Shown in pieces: positions 9,737-19,347 of a stretch of DNA of 64,000 nt; position 1 is the first letter of the stretch; each line of letters begins with the position of its first letter. The notes under the pieces were generated by a model that worked only from the letters and a program-made list of their open reading frames with translations, did not search any database and had not been told where the DNA came from. This DNA is from Gemmatimonadota bacterium. GTDB taxonomy: Bacteria > Gemmatimonadota > Gemmatimonadetes > Gemmatimonadales > Gemmatimonadaceae. The stretch is taken from positions 62,001-126,000 of the forward strand of contig JADJAD010000015.1 of NCBI GenBank assembly GCA_016704465.1, written 5' to 3'. Made by a program: the position numbers and the translations under genes.

Positions 9737-10345
9737 CTAACCTGCTGGGAGCCGCGCGACAATCATCTGCAGGCCGGCGAGCACGATCACGATCGAGAGC
9801 GCCGTCGCCCACCGGCGTCTCGCCAGTCCGGCCACGTCGCAGGCGAGGGTCCCGGCCAGCAGCACGACCGCGACAATGGCCAGCTGGCCGACTTCCAGGC
9901 CGACGTTGAAGGCGAACAGGGGGAGCAGGATGCTCTCCTCTCCCCCAAGGATGGCCCGCAGGAAGTTGGAGAAGCCGAGCCCGTGAATCAGTCCGAAACA
10001 CCCGGCAAGTATGTAAAGGAGTCGATGACGCTCGGGTCGGCTGTCGTCGCTCGACGCGCCCGGACGCCAGCGGGCGAACAGTGAATACCCGGCCGTCGCG
10101 ACGATGGTCACCGGGATCAGCAGTTCGATCGTGGGACCGTGCACGGCGACGAGTCCGAGCGTGGCGAGCGCCAGGGTGACGGAATGACCGATCGTGAAGG
10201 CGGTCACCAGCCAGAGCAGCCGCCGCCAGTCGGGCAGGGCGTACCCCGCCGTCAGGGCGACGATGAACAGGATGTGATCGTAGCCGCGCAGGTCGGCGAT
10301 GTGGCCGGTGCCGAGCCGAAAGTAGGTGAGGAACTCGGAATGCAT
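9737..10345 (-). CDS. HupE/UreJ family membrane protein
   Basis: A 202-residue polytopic membrane protein. The motif RGYDHILFIVALTAG near the N terminus, then TIGHSVTLALATLG and GLIHGLGFSNFLRA, are the conserved His-containing segments of the HupE/UreJ_2 family. Six or so hydrophobic helices follow the usual pattern. ATG 10345 is chosen because the family begins with a short amphipathic segment just before the GxDHILF helix; the upstream GTG at 10450 would add an unrelated leader. Family members are linked to nickel or cobalt handling in hydrogenase and urease operons. Many stand-alone copies, like this one, sit beside unrelated genes and have no known role. It lies 64 bp upstream of the M1 peptidase start on the same strand and may be co-transcribed with it. 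Confidence 0.85.
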   Translation of the reverse strand: MHSEFLTYFRLGTGHIADLRGYDHILFIVALTAGYALPDWRRLLWLVTAFTIGHSVTLALATLGLVAVHGPTIELLIPVTIVATAGYSLFARWRPGASSDDSRPERHRLLYILAGCFGLIHGLGFSNFLRAILGGEESILLPLFAFNVGLEVGQLAIVAVVLLAGTLACDVAGLARRRWATALSIVIVLAGLQMIVARLPAG

Positions 10346-10661
10346 GCTGAGGGTCGTGGGGGGCCGGGGGCCGGAAACGGAGGCAGGTCGCGCGCGGAGC
10401 AGCGACGCGTCACTCAGGTACGGCGCCCACGGCTGGACGGATGGGTCCACTGGGATGCTAAGACAGCGTCCCGGGTCGCGAAACGGGGCCGTGTGGGACG
10501 AAACGCGCCCTGTTTCGGCCGATAGCGACCCTCGTTGTGCGGGTTTTTCACCCCTTCGGCGCGCCGGTCAACTGTTGCCCCCAACTTCGCGTTAACGAAC
10601 GCCGTGCTGGACAGTCCAATCCCCGTCCCCCAGCGACGTATCACCTTACAGGTCGGATCCC
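10346..10661. promoter_or_regulatory. Divergent intergenic region with inverted repeats
   Basis: 316 bp between the HupE/UreJ gene (minus) and the large TonB receptor (plus), so it must contain both promoters. It holds an imperfect inverted repeat CGAAACGGGGC (10479-10489) / GCCCTGTTTCG (10507-10517), one mismatch in eleven. A third CGAAAC at 10499 forms a tighter alternative stem with the same right arm. This could be an operator or an attenuator hairpin in the receptor leader. I see no convincing -35/-10 pair and no gene. Confidence 0.4.
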
Positions 10662-13600
10662 GTGCAGACATTTCCAGGCTTCAGCGGTGCGCGTGCCGTG
10701 CGCCGAGCCTTCGCAGTATTGGCATTGTTCGTCCCGGCGGCGGCGACCGCCCAGATGGGATCCACCACCGACATCATCATCGGGACCGTGACGCGGGCCG
10801 AGGGCAACCTCCCGATCGAGGATGCCGCGATCGAGCTGACCTCGCTGGAGTCGAACGTCACGCGACGGGCGCGGACCAACGACAAGGGGCGCTTCACGAT
10901 CCTCTTCCCGGACGGCGGCGGGCAATACCGTCTGGTCGCCAGGGCGCTGGGGCTGGCCCCGCAGACGCTGACGGTCGGTCGCCAGGCTGATGAAGACCGG
11001 ACCATCGTCAACATCAAGATGTCGACGAACCCGACCGTGCTTGCCGCCGTGACCGTGCAAGCGCGCCGCGACGTCCCGCCGGAGGGGAATCGGCCGGCTC
11101 CCGGATCTATCGAGCGCGCGATGAACACCGACCAGGCCGCGCGCCTCCCCATCGACGCTTCGGACCTGACCGCCTTGGCACTGACGGCTCCCGGCGTCGT
11201 CAGCATCACCGGCAGCGACTCGACAAGTGCGGGCTTCTCGGTCGCCGGCCAGTCGCCGACTGCCAACAACATCACGCTCGACGGCATGTCGTTCGGGTCA
11301 GCGCAGGTACCGCAGGAAGCGGTGCGCAACTCGCGCGTGATCACGTCCGGTTACGACGTGGCCCGCGGGCAGTTTTCGGGCGGGCAGATCGCCTCAACGA
11401 CGCGTAGCGGGACCAACAACATCCAGGGCAACTTCACCTACATCCTGCGGGACCGCGACCTCTCCATCGAGGGAGAGAGCAGCTCGCCGCTGGCCCAGGG
11501 ATACAACCAGAACCAGTTCTCCGGCGGCTTCGGCGGCCCGATCGTGAAGGACAAGCTGTTCGTCTTCGGCGCCCTGCAGATGCGCCGGCGCGAGGACATC
11601 GTGCCGAACCTCGGCAATGCCGACGCCGGCACGCTGGAGCGCTTCGGCGTCTCGCCCGACTCGGTGAACCGCTTCTTCAATCTTGCCAACGTCGCGGGCA
11701 TCTCGCCGCGTTCGGTGCTGGCGAACGATCGTACGGCGGACAACGTCACCGGCATCGTGCGCTTCGACTACATGACCGAGGGGGGACAGTCGCTCTCCGT
11801 GCGTGGCGACTACAACTTCAGCAACTCGGACCCCACGCGGATCGGGACGCTCTCGCTTCCGCAGACCGGTGGCGACTCGCGCAACTGGGGCGGGGGGATG
11901 GCCGCCACGCTGACGTCGAACATCGCCGGGCGCTTCCTCAACGAACTCAAGGTCTACACCTCGGTCGCCAACAACGCCGGCGACCCCTTCATCACGCTCC
12001 CGTTCGGGCGGGTGCAGGTCGCCTCCGACCTTGGCGATGGCGAGACGGGCATTTCGTCGCTCACCTTCGGCGGCAACACCGGGCTGCCGCAGGAAGGGAA
12101 GACCAACACGTTCGAGGGGACGAACGAGACGTCGTGGCTCTCCGAGGGGGGCGCCCACCGCTTCAAGCTGGGCGCGCTGTTCAACGTGCAGTCGTTCGAG
12201 CGCGACGTGACCAGCAACCGGTGGGGGACGTTCACCTTCAACTCGTTGGGCGACTTCGAGGCGGGGCTCCCCGCCACGTACACCCGCACGCTCACGCCGC
12301 GCCTGCGCGAGGGGGCCGGCGCCAACGCCGCGATCTACCTCGGCGACACCTGGCGGTTCAGCCGAGCCTTCCAGCTCACGCTCGGCGCGCGCGCCGAGGG
12401 GTCCTACTTCGGCGGAACCCCTGCGTACAATCCGGCCGTGCAGCAGGCGTTCGGCTTCCGGACCGATGAAGTCCCGACCGAGTTCCGGGTGAGCCCGCGT
12501 ATCGGCTTCACTTACTCGCTCGGCGTGCCCGAGCAGGGGCGCTTCGCCCCGCCCTCGTGGACGTTCCGCGGCGGCATCGGCGAGTTCCGCTCCGCGCCTT
12601 CGATCGGGCTGGTCGCCTCGGCGGCTGGTGCCACCGGACTTCCGGACAACGAGTCGCAGCTTGTCTGCATCGGCGCCGGGGTGCCGATCCCGAACTGGAA
12701 CCAGTACTCGCAGGACCAGTCGACCATCCCCACCCAGTGCGTGGGTGGTGGCAACAGCTTCCTCCCCACGTCCCGCCCGAACGTCACCGTCTTCGACGAC
12801 GACTTCTCGGCCGCGCGCTCGATCCGCACGTCGCTCGGGGTGCAGCACCGCTTCAGGCAGCGGTACAACATCAACCTCGACATGCAGTACGCGCGCGGCG
12901 TGGCCTTGACCGGCTACACCGACGTCAACCTGCGCTCGACGCCGCAGTTCGCCCTTGCGAGTGAGGCTGGACGTCCCGTCTTCGTCGATGCGGCCACGAT
13001 CGTGCCGTTCTCGGGCGCGACGTCGGTGCTCGGGTCGCGCAGCAATTCCGACTTTGGCCAGGTGCTGGCGACCGGCTCGGACCTGTCCAGCGATTCGAAG
13101 CAGGTGACGCTCTCGATGGGCGGCATCACGTCCAAGGGCGCGATCGTGAACATGTCGTACACCTGGGCGCAGACCATGGACCAGGGGGCGACCGGTGCCG
13201 GCGGTGGCGGCGCGTTCGGCGGCTTTGGTGGCGGTGGCGGTGGTGGCGGCGGCTTTGGCGGCTTCGGCAGCCCGACGACTGCCGGCAACCCCAACATCCG
13301 CGAATGGTCCGCGAGCGACTTCGATCGTCGGCACACGATGGTGGGGACGATCACGTATCCGTTCAGCCAGGCGATCGAGGTGACGGCGTTCGCGCGTGTC
13401 AGCTCCGGTACGCCGTTCACGCCCACGGTGGGGAGCGACATCAACGGCGACGGTGCGCGCAACGACCGGGCCTTCCTGTTCAATCCGTCCACGGCCGCCG
13501 ATCCGAACGTGGCGGCCGGGATGCAACGCCTGCTCGACAACGCCCCCGACGCCGTGAAGTCGTGCCTCAACGGCCAGCTCGGCGGGATCGCCGGCCGCAA

Positions 13601-14435
13601 CTCGTGCCGCGGGCCCTGGCAGCCCTCGCTCGACCTGCAGCTCAACTGGCGTCCCAACTTCATGGGGCTCAACCGGCGCCTCGCGATCTCGGTGCTGACC
13701 GTCAATTCGTTAGGCGGGCTGGACCAGCTCCTGCACGGCTCCGATAACCTGCGCGGCTGGGGGCAGTTCCGAGGCACCGACAACACCCTGCTCTACGTGC
13801 GCGGCTTCGACCCGGTCGCCAAGGCCTACACGTACGAAGTGAACGAGCGCTTCGGCGCCAACCGCGCGGGGCAGAACGGGATCACCGTGCCGTTCCAACT
13901 GGGGATCCAGGCGCGCTACACCGTTGGTCCGGATCGCATGCGTGACATGATTCGCGGGATGATTGGTGGTGGCGGTCGCGGCGGCCCTGGTGGTGGACAG
14001 GGCGGTGGCGGAGGTGGCGGCGGTGGACAGGCGGCGGGCGGTCAGGGTGGCCAGGGTGGTGGCCCCGGCGGATTCGGCATGGGAGGGATGAACATCAACC
14101 CGGTGGCGTCGATCATCGCGCTCAAGGACTCGATCTCCCTCACCGAGGAGCAGTTGGCCAAGTTGCAGCCGCTCAGCGACAGCGTGGCGGCGAAGAACAA
14201 GGTGCTGGCCGATGAGTTCCAGAAGTCCCTCAAGGACGCCGGCGCCAATCCCGACATGGGGGCGCTGTTCAGCAAGCTGCGGCCGCGGCTCGAGGCGCAG
14301 CAGCGCGAGGGCACGACGCTGCTGAAGGACGTGCAGGCGATCCTGACGCCCGAGCAGTGGGAGAAGGTGCCGGAGCGGGTGCGCAATCCGCAGCAGGGGC
14401 CTGGGGGGCAGCGGCGGCCGCCGGGGGGGGAGTAG
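10662..14435 (+). CDS. TonB-dependent receptor with carboxypeptidase-regulatory-like domain
   Basis: 1257 residues from a GTG start. The signal peptide runs to AATAQ. Residues about 35-120 form a carboxypeptidase-regulatory-like (CarbopepD_reg) beta-sandwich with DKGRFTILFPDGGGQYRL. The plug follows with GFSVAGQSPTANNITLDGMS and the TSGYDVARGQFSGGQI segment, typical of OmpA-like/SusC-related receptors. The barrel carries a long Gly/Phe-rich loop (GGAFGGFGGGGGGGGGFGGF, about residues 847-870). After the barrel come a second Gly-rich linker and a helical tail with SLTEEQLAKLQPLSDS and ILTPEQWEKVP, which recalls the LTxxQ repeats of Spy/CpxP-type periplasmic proteins. The ligand is unknown. The tail is odd for a receptor and would sit outside or below the barrel. 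Confidence 0.92.
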   Translation: MQTFPGFSGARAVRRAFAVLALFVPAAATAQMGSTTDIIIGTVTRAEGNLPIEDAAIELTSLESNVTRRARTNDKGRFTILFPDGGGQYRLVARALGLAPQTLTVGRQADEDRTIVNIKMSTNPTVLAAVTVQARRDVPPEGNRPAPGSIERAMNTDQAARLPIDASDLTALALTAPGVVSITGSDSTSAGFSVAGQSPTANNITLDGMSFGSAQVPQEAVRNSRVITSGYDVARGQFSGGQIASTTRSGTNNIQGNFTYILRDRDLSIEGESSSPLAQGYNQNQFSGGFGGPIVKDKLFVFGALQMRRREDIVPNLGNADAGTLERFGVSPDSVNRFFNLANVAGISPRSVLANDRTADNVTGIVRFDYMTEGGQSLSVRGDYNFSNSDPTRIGTLSLPQTGGDSRNWGGGMAATLTSNIAGRFLNELKVYTSVANNAGDPFITLPFGRVQVASDLGDGETGISSLTFGGNTGLPQEGKTNTFEGTNETSWLSEGGAHRFKLGALFNVQSFERDVTSNRWGTFTFNSLGDFEAGLPATYTRTLTPRLREGAGANAAIYLGDTWRFSRAFQLTLGARAEGSYFGGTPAYNPAVQQAFGFRTDEVPTEFRVSPRIGFTYSLGVPEQGRFAPPSWTFRGGIGEFRSAPSIGLVASAAGATGLPDNESQLVCIGAGVPIPNWNQYSQDQSTIPTQCVGGGNSFLPTSRPNVTVFDDDFSAARSIRTSLGVQHRFRQRYNINLDMQYARGVALTGYTDVNLRSTPQFALASEAGRPVFVDAATIVPFSGATSVLGSRSNSDFGQVLATGSDLSSDSKQVTLSMGGITSKGAIVNMSYTWAQTMDQGATGAGGGGAFGGFGGGGGGGGGFGGFGSPTTAGNPNIREWSASDFDRRHTMVGTITYPFSQAIEVTAFARVSSGTPFTPTVGSDINGDGARNDRAFLFNPSTAADPNVAAGMQRLLDNAPDAVKSCLNGQLGGIAGRNSCRGPWQPSLDLQLNWRPNFMGLNRRLAISVLTVNSLGGLDQLLHGSDNLRGWGQFRGTDNTLLYVRGFDPVAKAYTYEVNERFGANRAGQNGITVPFQLGIQARYTVGPDRMRDMIRGMIGGGGRGGPGGGQGGGGGGGGGQAAGGQGGQGGGPGGFGMGGMNINPVASIIALKDSISLTEEQLAKLQPLSDSVAAKNKVLADEFQKSLKDAGANPDMGALFSKLRPRLEAQQREGTTLLKDVQAILTPEQWEKVPERVRNPQQGPGGQRRPPGGE

Positions 14436-14525
14436 GCGGGGCGAGTTCGCTCCATCAGCAACCCTGATCTGCACGCCTCCGGGCGAGCGAGGCGGATAGC
14501 ACGAACGGAGGGGCGCGGTGGCCAA

Positions 14526-14939
14526 TCATGGCTTCCGCGCCCCGCGCTTCTTCGGTGCCGGCAGCTTCGTTGCGTCACCGAACTCCTTCGCCAGCTCGAG
14601 CGCGCGGCGCACGAGACGCCGCACCCGCGCCGATGGAATGCTGTCGTTCTCACGCAATTCCAGCGTTGCCATCTCGAACTTGCCGCCCGGCTTCAGGCGA
14701 GGCTCGATATCACGGAGCCGCTGCCCGAGCCAGAATCCGAGCAGTACGCGCTCCGCTTCCGCACGAAGCAGCAGAATGGGACCGTCGCCGAGATAGACGA
14801 GATGGCCCCACTTGATGACCTCCTGCAAGCCGCGCGCGCTCCGAATCGCGGCGCGAATCGGGGGGACCAGATCGGCCTGCCAGCCGCGTAAGCCGACGAC
14901 GTACGCGTCCGGGGAACTCGCAGGAACGGTGCGCTTCAT
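14526..14939 (-). CDS. DUF1801 domain protein
   Basis: 137 residues. DUF1801 core: DAYVVGLRGWQADLVPPIRA, GLQEVIKWGHLVYLG, then LLRAEAERVLLGFWLGQRL. A Lys/Arg/Pro-rich tail (KLPAPKKRGARKP) ends the protein. ATG 14939 is used because the domain starts immediately after it; a longer frame to 15044 would overlap the divergent membrane-protein gene. It shares the IKWG motif with the protein at 6.9 kb but lacks the YdeI extension. Small cytosolic protein of unsettled function, in a family related to iron-chaperone/YdhG-like folds. It converges on the large TonB receptor gene. Confidence 0.82.
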   Translation of the reverse strand: MKRTVPASSPDAYVVGLRGWQADLVPPIRAAIRSARGLQEVIKWGHLVYLGDGPILLLRAEAERVLLGFWLGQRLRDIEPRLKPGGKFEMATLELRENDSIPSARVRRLVRRALELAKEFGDATKLPAPKKRGARKP

Positions 14940-15053
14940 GATGTCACCATGGATAGGTGGCCCGTCGTATTCGAAGTCTCCGGACGCGTCCTCGACTGTC
15001 CTCGATTTGCCCCCGCAGTGTATGTAGTGTTCCTCCGATTCCAACCCCCTCCC

Positions 15054-15368
15054 GTGCTCCGCTCCGCAACACCCTCCCGCAAGCGCATCCTCGCCGCCCG
15101 CGCCCTCGCCGTCATTGCCGACGCCATCCAGATCGGCCTGCTCCCGCTCTTCGTCCAGGGCGCGGCCTCGCCGCTGAACGACGCGCTCGATGTCGTCGTG
15201 GGCGCGGGAATGGTCGCGCTCGTGGGGTGGAACTGGGTCTTCCTGCCGACGTTCGTCGCCGAGCTCGTGCCCTTCCTCGATATCGCTCCCACCTGGACGG
15301 TGGCGGCGTTCATCGCCACAAGGGCACGCAAGGTGGAGGCGCTTCCGGCGTCTACGCCGCCACCCTGA
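15054..15368 (+). CDS. Small two-helix membrane protein
   Basis: About 104 residues with two hydrophobic stretches (VIADAIQIGLLPLFVQ and VVVGAGMVALVGWNWVFLPTFVAEL). A charged N terminus (SRKRILAARAL) suggests N-in topology. The start is uncertain: GTG 15054 gives a compact protein, GTG 15018 would add twelve residues. It is divergent from the DUF1801 gene. I do not recognise a named family; similar small membrane proteins are annotated as hypothetical. Confidence 0.6.
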   Translation: MLRSATPSRKRILAARALAVIADAIQIGLLPLFVQGAASPLNDALDVVVGAGMVALVGWNWVFLPTFVAELVPFLDIAPTWTVAAFIATRARKVEALPASTPPP

Positions 15369-15446
15369 CTCGGCGCGCCAGCTGCGGGCGGTCGCGCGCG
15401 ATGCACGCCCCGTCTGTGTGCGCCATCTCCCTCGTTGTGTTTGCGC

Positions 15447-16640
15447 CTAACGAGTCGGCCCGGGATTGGCGAAGCGCGGCGCGGTCACCAGCGCCGAGTC
15501 GCTCAGGCTGCGCAGGAACGCCACCAGGTCGCCCTTGTCCTGCGTCGTCAGCGTGTGCGCCCGAATGCGCGGATCCTTGCGTGGCGAGAGCCGTCCATCG
15601 CCCGCATTCGGCCCCGTGACAATCACACGCCCTCCTCGCGCATAGTGCTCGACCACCTCGTCGAGCGTGCTGATGCTGCCGTCGTGCATGTACGGAAAGG
15701 TGAAGGCCAGGTTGCGAAGCGAGGGCACCCGGAACTTCCCCATGTCGTCCGGCTGCCCCGTGCGATCGATGAGCCCGCGATTCCCGGTGGGATAGCTGCC
15801 GTCGCCGCCCACGTTGTACAGCCCGTTGTTGGCGAAGGTGGTGCCGGTGGCGCCGCCCGTTCCCACGAGCTCGGCCGCTGTCGTGAAGAACGGGGCGGGA
15901 TGGCACTGCGCGCACGCCAACTCCGCCGAGGAAAAGAGCTGCTCACCGCGCACCGCGGCAGCCGACATGGCGCCGGCCTGCCCACGCTGCGCGCGGTCGT
16001 ACGGACTGTCGATGGCGATGACCGTGCGCTCGAACGCCGCGAGGGCGCGCGTGAGGTTCGGGACGGTGACCGGATCGGGCTGGCCGGCAAAAGAGGCGGC
16101 GAAGAGAGTGCGGTACAGCGACACGGCGCGAATCCGGTCCAGCAAGGCCGCCTCCTGCCCCTTGAGCCCCAATTCCACCGGTCGATCGCCGAACATCGGC
16201 ACCAGCGCCTGCTGCTCGAGCGATGGGGTGAGCGGGTCGGCCCAATTGAAGAGGGTGAGCCACGCCGAGTTGGCGATCCCCATGCTGTTGCGCGGGTGAG
16301 GCTCTCCCGTGCTGCCGACCGGGATGTTGCGGGCGTCGGCGAAGCCGAACTCCTGGCGGTGGCACGAGGCGCAGGAAAAGCCGCCGTTGCCCGAGAGCCG
16401 CGTGTCATAGAACAGCCGGCGCCCCAGCTCGACCTTCGCGGGCGACATGGGGTTGTCGGCGGGGACGGAGGGCGGGGTCCACCCGGTCGGCAGCGTCCAG
16501 GTGAAATCGGCCGGATTGCCGGAAAACAGCGGCTCGGCCGGAGGATGTCCATCGCCGGCGCAGGCCGCGGCGAGCAGGCACACGGTCCCGAGCAGTGCTG
16601 GTTGTGCGTACAATCGGATACTGCGCACCTGTCGTTTCAC
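15447..16640 (-). CDS. Di-haem cytochrome c peroxidase / MauG family lipoprotein
   Basis: 397 residues. GTG 16640 is chosen because it gives a lipoprotein signal with the lipobox LLAAAC. Two c-type haem sites are visible: CASCH in GGFSCASCHRQEFGFADA (about residue 88) and CAQCH in ELACAQCHPAPFF (about residue 245). KVELGRRLFYDTRLSGNG before the first haem is the standard CCP/MauG opening, and FPYMHDGSISTLDEVVEHY near the C terminus supplies the distal His-Asp segment. It reduces hydrogen peroxide or carries out MauG-like oxidations in the periplasm. The stop codon TAG is embedded in a GTTAGGC word. It is divergent from the beta-propeller lipoprotein gene. Confidence 0.93.
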   Translation of the reverse strand: MKRQVRSIRLYAQPALLGTVCLLAAACAGDGHPPAEPLFSGNPADFTWTLPTGWTPPSVPADNPMSPAKVELGRRLFYDTRLSGNGGFSCASCHRQEFGFADARNIPVGSTGEPHPRNSMGIANSAWLTLFNWADPLTPSLEQQALVPMFGDRPVELGLKGQEAALLDRIRAVSLYRTLFAASFAGQPDPVTVPNLTRALAAFERTVIAIDSPYDRAQRGQAGAMSAAAVRGEQLFSSAELACAQCHPAPFFTTAAELVGTGGATGTTFANNGLYNVGGDGSYPTGNRGLIDRTGQPDDMGKFRVPSLRNLAFTFPYMHDGSISTLDEVVEHYARGGRVIVTGPNAGDGRLSPRKDPRIRAHTLTTQDKGDLVAFLRSLSDSALVTAPRFANPGPTR

Positions 16641-16990
16641 CCGCGTCTCGACGTGAACACACGCCTGCCCCAAGGCCGCCAGTCCCGTGGCCTCCGGTTC
16701 CCCCGGCGGTCGCAACGCCTTGAGCAGACGGGGACCTCGGGAAGAATACCGTCGGTTGCCGCCCGCGTGTTCCCGCTGCAAGCTCGTCCAGAGCCGGCGC
16801 AGGTCAAGCGCCCGGTGATGCGAGGTCGACATCCCGCGCGGCGCCTGACCGGCGCGAGTCTCTCGCCAGTGGTTCGTTGTACGACCCCACCACCCGGATC
16901 GCAGCCCCGGTAGCTTTCGGGAGGCGACCGAGGTTGAACACGCGCCCGCGCTCGGCGACTACTGTTGTTGCGCTTCACTACCCCACGCCC
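16641..16990. other. Divergent intergenic region, no gene seen
   Basis: 350 bp between the cytochrome c peroxidase (minus) and the beta-propeller lipoprotein (plus). Open frames cross it on both strands but have no start with a signal peptide and no recognisable domain. It presumably holds both promoters; I cannot point to convincing elements. Confidence 0.5.
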
Positions 16991-17974
16991 GTGATCCCTG
17001 CACGTTTTGGTCGCCGTCTCGCAGTCGCCCACGCCGTTCTCTCGGTGCTCACGGCCGGCGCCTGCCACCGAGAGGGCGGCGCGGTCTCCGTCAGTGGCGA
17101 CGTGGCGCAAGCGGCTAGGGTCCGCACGGTCCCGCTCGCGACGGCCCGCGCGCTCGCCGAGAACTCCGCGGCGGCAGTCAGCGTCGCCCGTCCGGGGCTG
17201 ATCTTCAGCATCAACGACTCGGGGAACGACGCCGTGCTATTCGCCTTCGACACCACCGGGGCCGATCGTGGGCGCTGGCGTCTGAAGGGGGCGACCAATC
17301 GGGACTGGGAGGCGGTCGCGGTGGCGCGTTGCGAACCGGGGGGCGAGTCGTGGTGCGTCTTTGTCGGCGATGTGGGCGACAACGGGGGCGAGCGCGAGCA
17401 TGTGACCATCTACCGCGTCCCCGAACCGGCGCCGATCGGCACCGGTGAAACAGGAACGCTCGTGCCCGACGCGCTGGACGTGCGCTACGACGACCACCAG
17501 CACAATGTCGAGTCGCTGGTCGTTGCGCCCGACGGCTCCTTGCTCCTGGTGACCAAGGAGGCGGCGCGCGCCAGGAAGGGGGTGCGGGTGCGTCCGACGA
17601 TGGTGTATCGCGTGGCGTCCCCGCGCTGGGGGAGAGATGCCGCGGCCGCGGCGGTGCTCGTCGACTCGATGCCGATCGTTCCCGGGGTTGCCGCCGGACA
17701 GTCGGTGACCGACGCCGCGCTGGCGCCCGACGGTCGGACGTTGGCGATGCGCTCCAATCGAGTGCTCTTCGTCTTTGCGGTCGACTCTGCGACTGCCCGT
17801 CCGGTCCCCGACCGGCTACCGGCGATGTGCGATCTCTCCGCCCTGCGCGAGACGCAGGGGGAGGGGGTCGGCTTCCTCCACGAGGAGGACGGGAGCAGGG
17901 GACGATTTGTGCTCAGCACCGAGGGGAAGCGGGAGTCACTCCGGTTGGTCACGTGCCCACTCTCCTCGCGTTAG
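16991..17974 (+). CDS. Secreted beta-propeller lipoprotein
   Basis: 327 residues from GTG 16991, chosen to give a lipoprotein signal (lipobox LTAGAC). The longer frame from a TTG upstream lacks a plausible N terminus. The mature protein is rich in propeller strands: LIFSINDSGNDAVLFAFDTT, GATNRDWEAVAVARC, CVFVGDVGDNGGEREHVTIY, SLVVAPDGSLLLVTKE. The SINDSGN...DWEAVA...VGDVGDN pattern is seen in SdiA-regulated/phytase-like esterase propellers. The substrate is unknown; acidic DxGDN loops suggest calcium binding. The stop codon lies in GTTAGGC. It converges with the NamZ gene. Confidence 0.75.
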   Translation: MIPARFGRRLAVAHAVLSVLTAGACHREGGAVSVSGDVAQAARVRTVPLATARALAENSAAAVSVARPGLIFSINDSGNDAVLFAFDTTGADRGRWRLKGATNRDWEAVAVARCEPGGESWCVFVGDVGDNGGEREHVTIYRVPEPAPIGTGETGTLVPDALDVRYDDHQHNVESLVVAPDGSLLLVTKEAARARKGVRVRPTMVYRVASPRWGRDAAAAAVLVDSMPIVPGVAAGQSVTDAALAPDGRTLAMRSNRVLFVFAVDSATARPVPDRLPAMCDLSALRETQGEGVGFLHEEDGSRGRFVLSTEGKRESLRLVTCPLSSR

Positions 17975-18059
17975 GCGGGTCGTCGAGGTCGCCTGCGGAC
18001 CATCGTGTATCGACTGCGCCGGTCGCCCCGCGCACCTGTCGCACGGCGCACCCAAGGTG

Positions 18060-19280
18060 TCAGGGGTAGAGCAGCGCGTCCCGCACCCGGCTCGCCCAAT
18101 CCTCGGCATCAGTCCAGCGCGTGATGTCGCCCGGCGTCACCGGGGTCGCGACGTCTGCCAATCGCTCGGCGATTCCCCGCTGCCCCACGAGCCTCTCGAA
18201 GTGATCGCCCCCGAGCGGATTGGCCGCCGTTGGATACGGCGCCCACGCGAATGTCCCGGGCTGTGCACGGATGAGGGCGGCGAGGAGCGTCAGCGCAATC
18301 GCCACCGGGCGCACGTCGCGCGCAACACGCACCTCGACCCGCACTCCTTCGCATGGCTCGCCGGCGAATGGTCCCTCCCGCGGCACGACACGCTCGGCGA
18401 CCACGCGGACGGCCGAGGGCAAAACGTCGCCGACCACCTCGACCAGTCGCTGCGCCCGGAGCCAGGGGGCGGCGACGCGCTGGAACGGGGCGTCGGTGCC
18501 GCGCCCCACGCTCAGGTTCGTCCCCTCGAACAGGCACAGCCCAGGGTAGAGGAGTGCCGACTCGAACGACGGCATGGCCGGCGACGTGGGGACCCACGGA
18601 AGTGCGAGGGCCGGCCACTGCTGGTCGCGGCGCCACCCCGTGCACGGTACCACCGTGAGCTGCAGCCCGGGCAGTCGCGTCGCCGCCCAGTGGCGCGCCA
18701 ACTCGCCGAGTGTGAGCGCATGGCGCACCGGGATCGGCCAGCGGCCGGTGAACGAGGCGCAGTGCTGCTCGTCCAGCATCGGCCCTTCGGCCAGCGACAA
18801 GACACCGCCTAACGGGTTGGGACGGTCGAGCACGGCCAGCGGCACCCCCAGCCGGGTGCACGACTCCATGACGTGCGATAGCGTCCAGGCGTAGGTATAG
18901 AAGCGCGCCCCCACGTCGGGGATGTCGAAAACGACCAGGTCCAGGTCGGCGAGCGCGTCGTCGGGAGGGGCGAAGCGTGCCCCGTACAGCGAGACGATGG
19001 GGAGCCGGGTCGCCGCGTCCACGCCGTCGGGCATCGCGCTCCCGTCGGCGCCGGCGGCGCTCAAGCCGTGCTCGGGGGCGAAGAGTCGCACCAGTGGAAT
19101 GCCCGCGCCCAGCAGCGCGACGCGGCTGCGAATCGTTGCGTCGCGCGCGAGGCGCGCGCTCTCGTTGGTGACGAGTCCGACGCGCGCGGCCGACGGGAGC
19201 CGCGCCGGGTCCTCGACCACGCGATCGACACCAAACTGCACGCCGCTGCCCTGGCTCGTGCCGATCAGCGGCATGCACAC
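18060..19280 (-). CDS. namZ: DUF1343 protein, NamZ-type exo-beta-N-acetylmuramidase
   Basis: 406 residues covering a full DUF1343 fold. Family motifs: RVGLVTNESARLARD near the N terminus, LVRLFAPEHGLSAAG, LVVFDIPDVGARFYTYAWTL, PLAVLDRPNPLGG, and FEGTNLSVGRGTDAPFQ, all hallmark segments of YbbC/NamZ. NamZ (GH171) releases terminal MurNAc from peptidoglycan fragments. No signal peptide is evident at the N terminus (MCMPLIGTSQG), unlike many secreted homologues, so it may be cytosolic or the start may be misplaced. GH20 hexosaminidase (29.5 kb) and an AmpG-like permease (33.4 kb) are near enough to suggest a shared muropeptide-salvage role. Confidence 0.9.
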   Translation of the reverse strand: MCMPLIGTSQGSGVQFGVDRVVEDPARLPSAARVGLVTNESARLARDATIRSRVALLGAGIPLVRLFAPEHGLSAAGADGSAMPDGVDAATRLPIVSLYGARFAPPDDALADLDLVVFDIPDVGARFYTYAWTLSHVMESCTRLGVPLAVLDRPNPLGGVLSLAEGPMLDEQHCASFTGRWPIPVRHALTLGELARHWAATRLPGLQLTVVPCTGWRRDQQWPALALPWVPTSPAMPSFESALLYPGLCLFEGTNLSVGRGTDAPFQRVAAPWLRAQRLVEVVGDVLPSAVRVVAERVVPREGPFAGEPCEGVRVEVRVARDVRPVAIALTLLAALIRAQPGTFAWAPYPTAANPLGGDHFERLVGQRGIAERLADVATPVTPGDITRWTDAEDWASRVRDALLYP

Positions 19281-19347
19281 GCAATCACGGGCACCACCCC
19301 AGCGCCGTCCGTCGCCTCACGCGCATTCGACTCGCCGTCTCGCCCTT

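Noticed and set aside
11394..13526. Long minus-strand open frame (710 codons) opposite the large TonB receptor
   Set aside because: Composition is Arg/Gly/Ala-rich with no domain; it is the GC-rich antisense shadow of a well-supported receptor gene.
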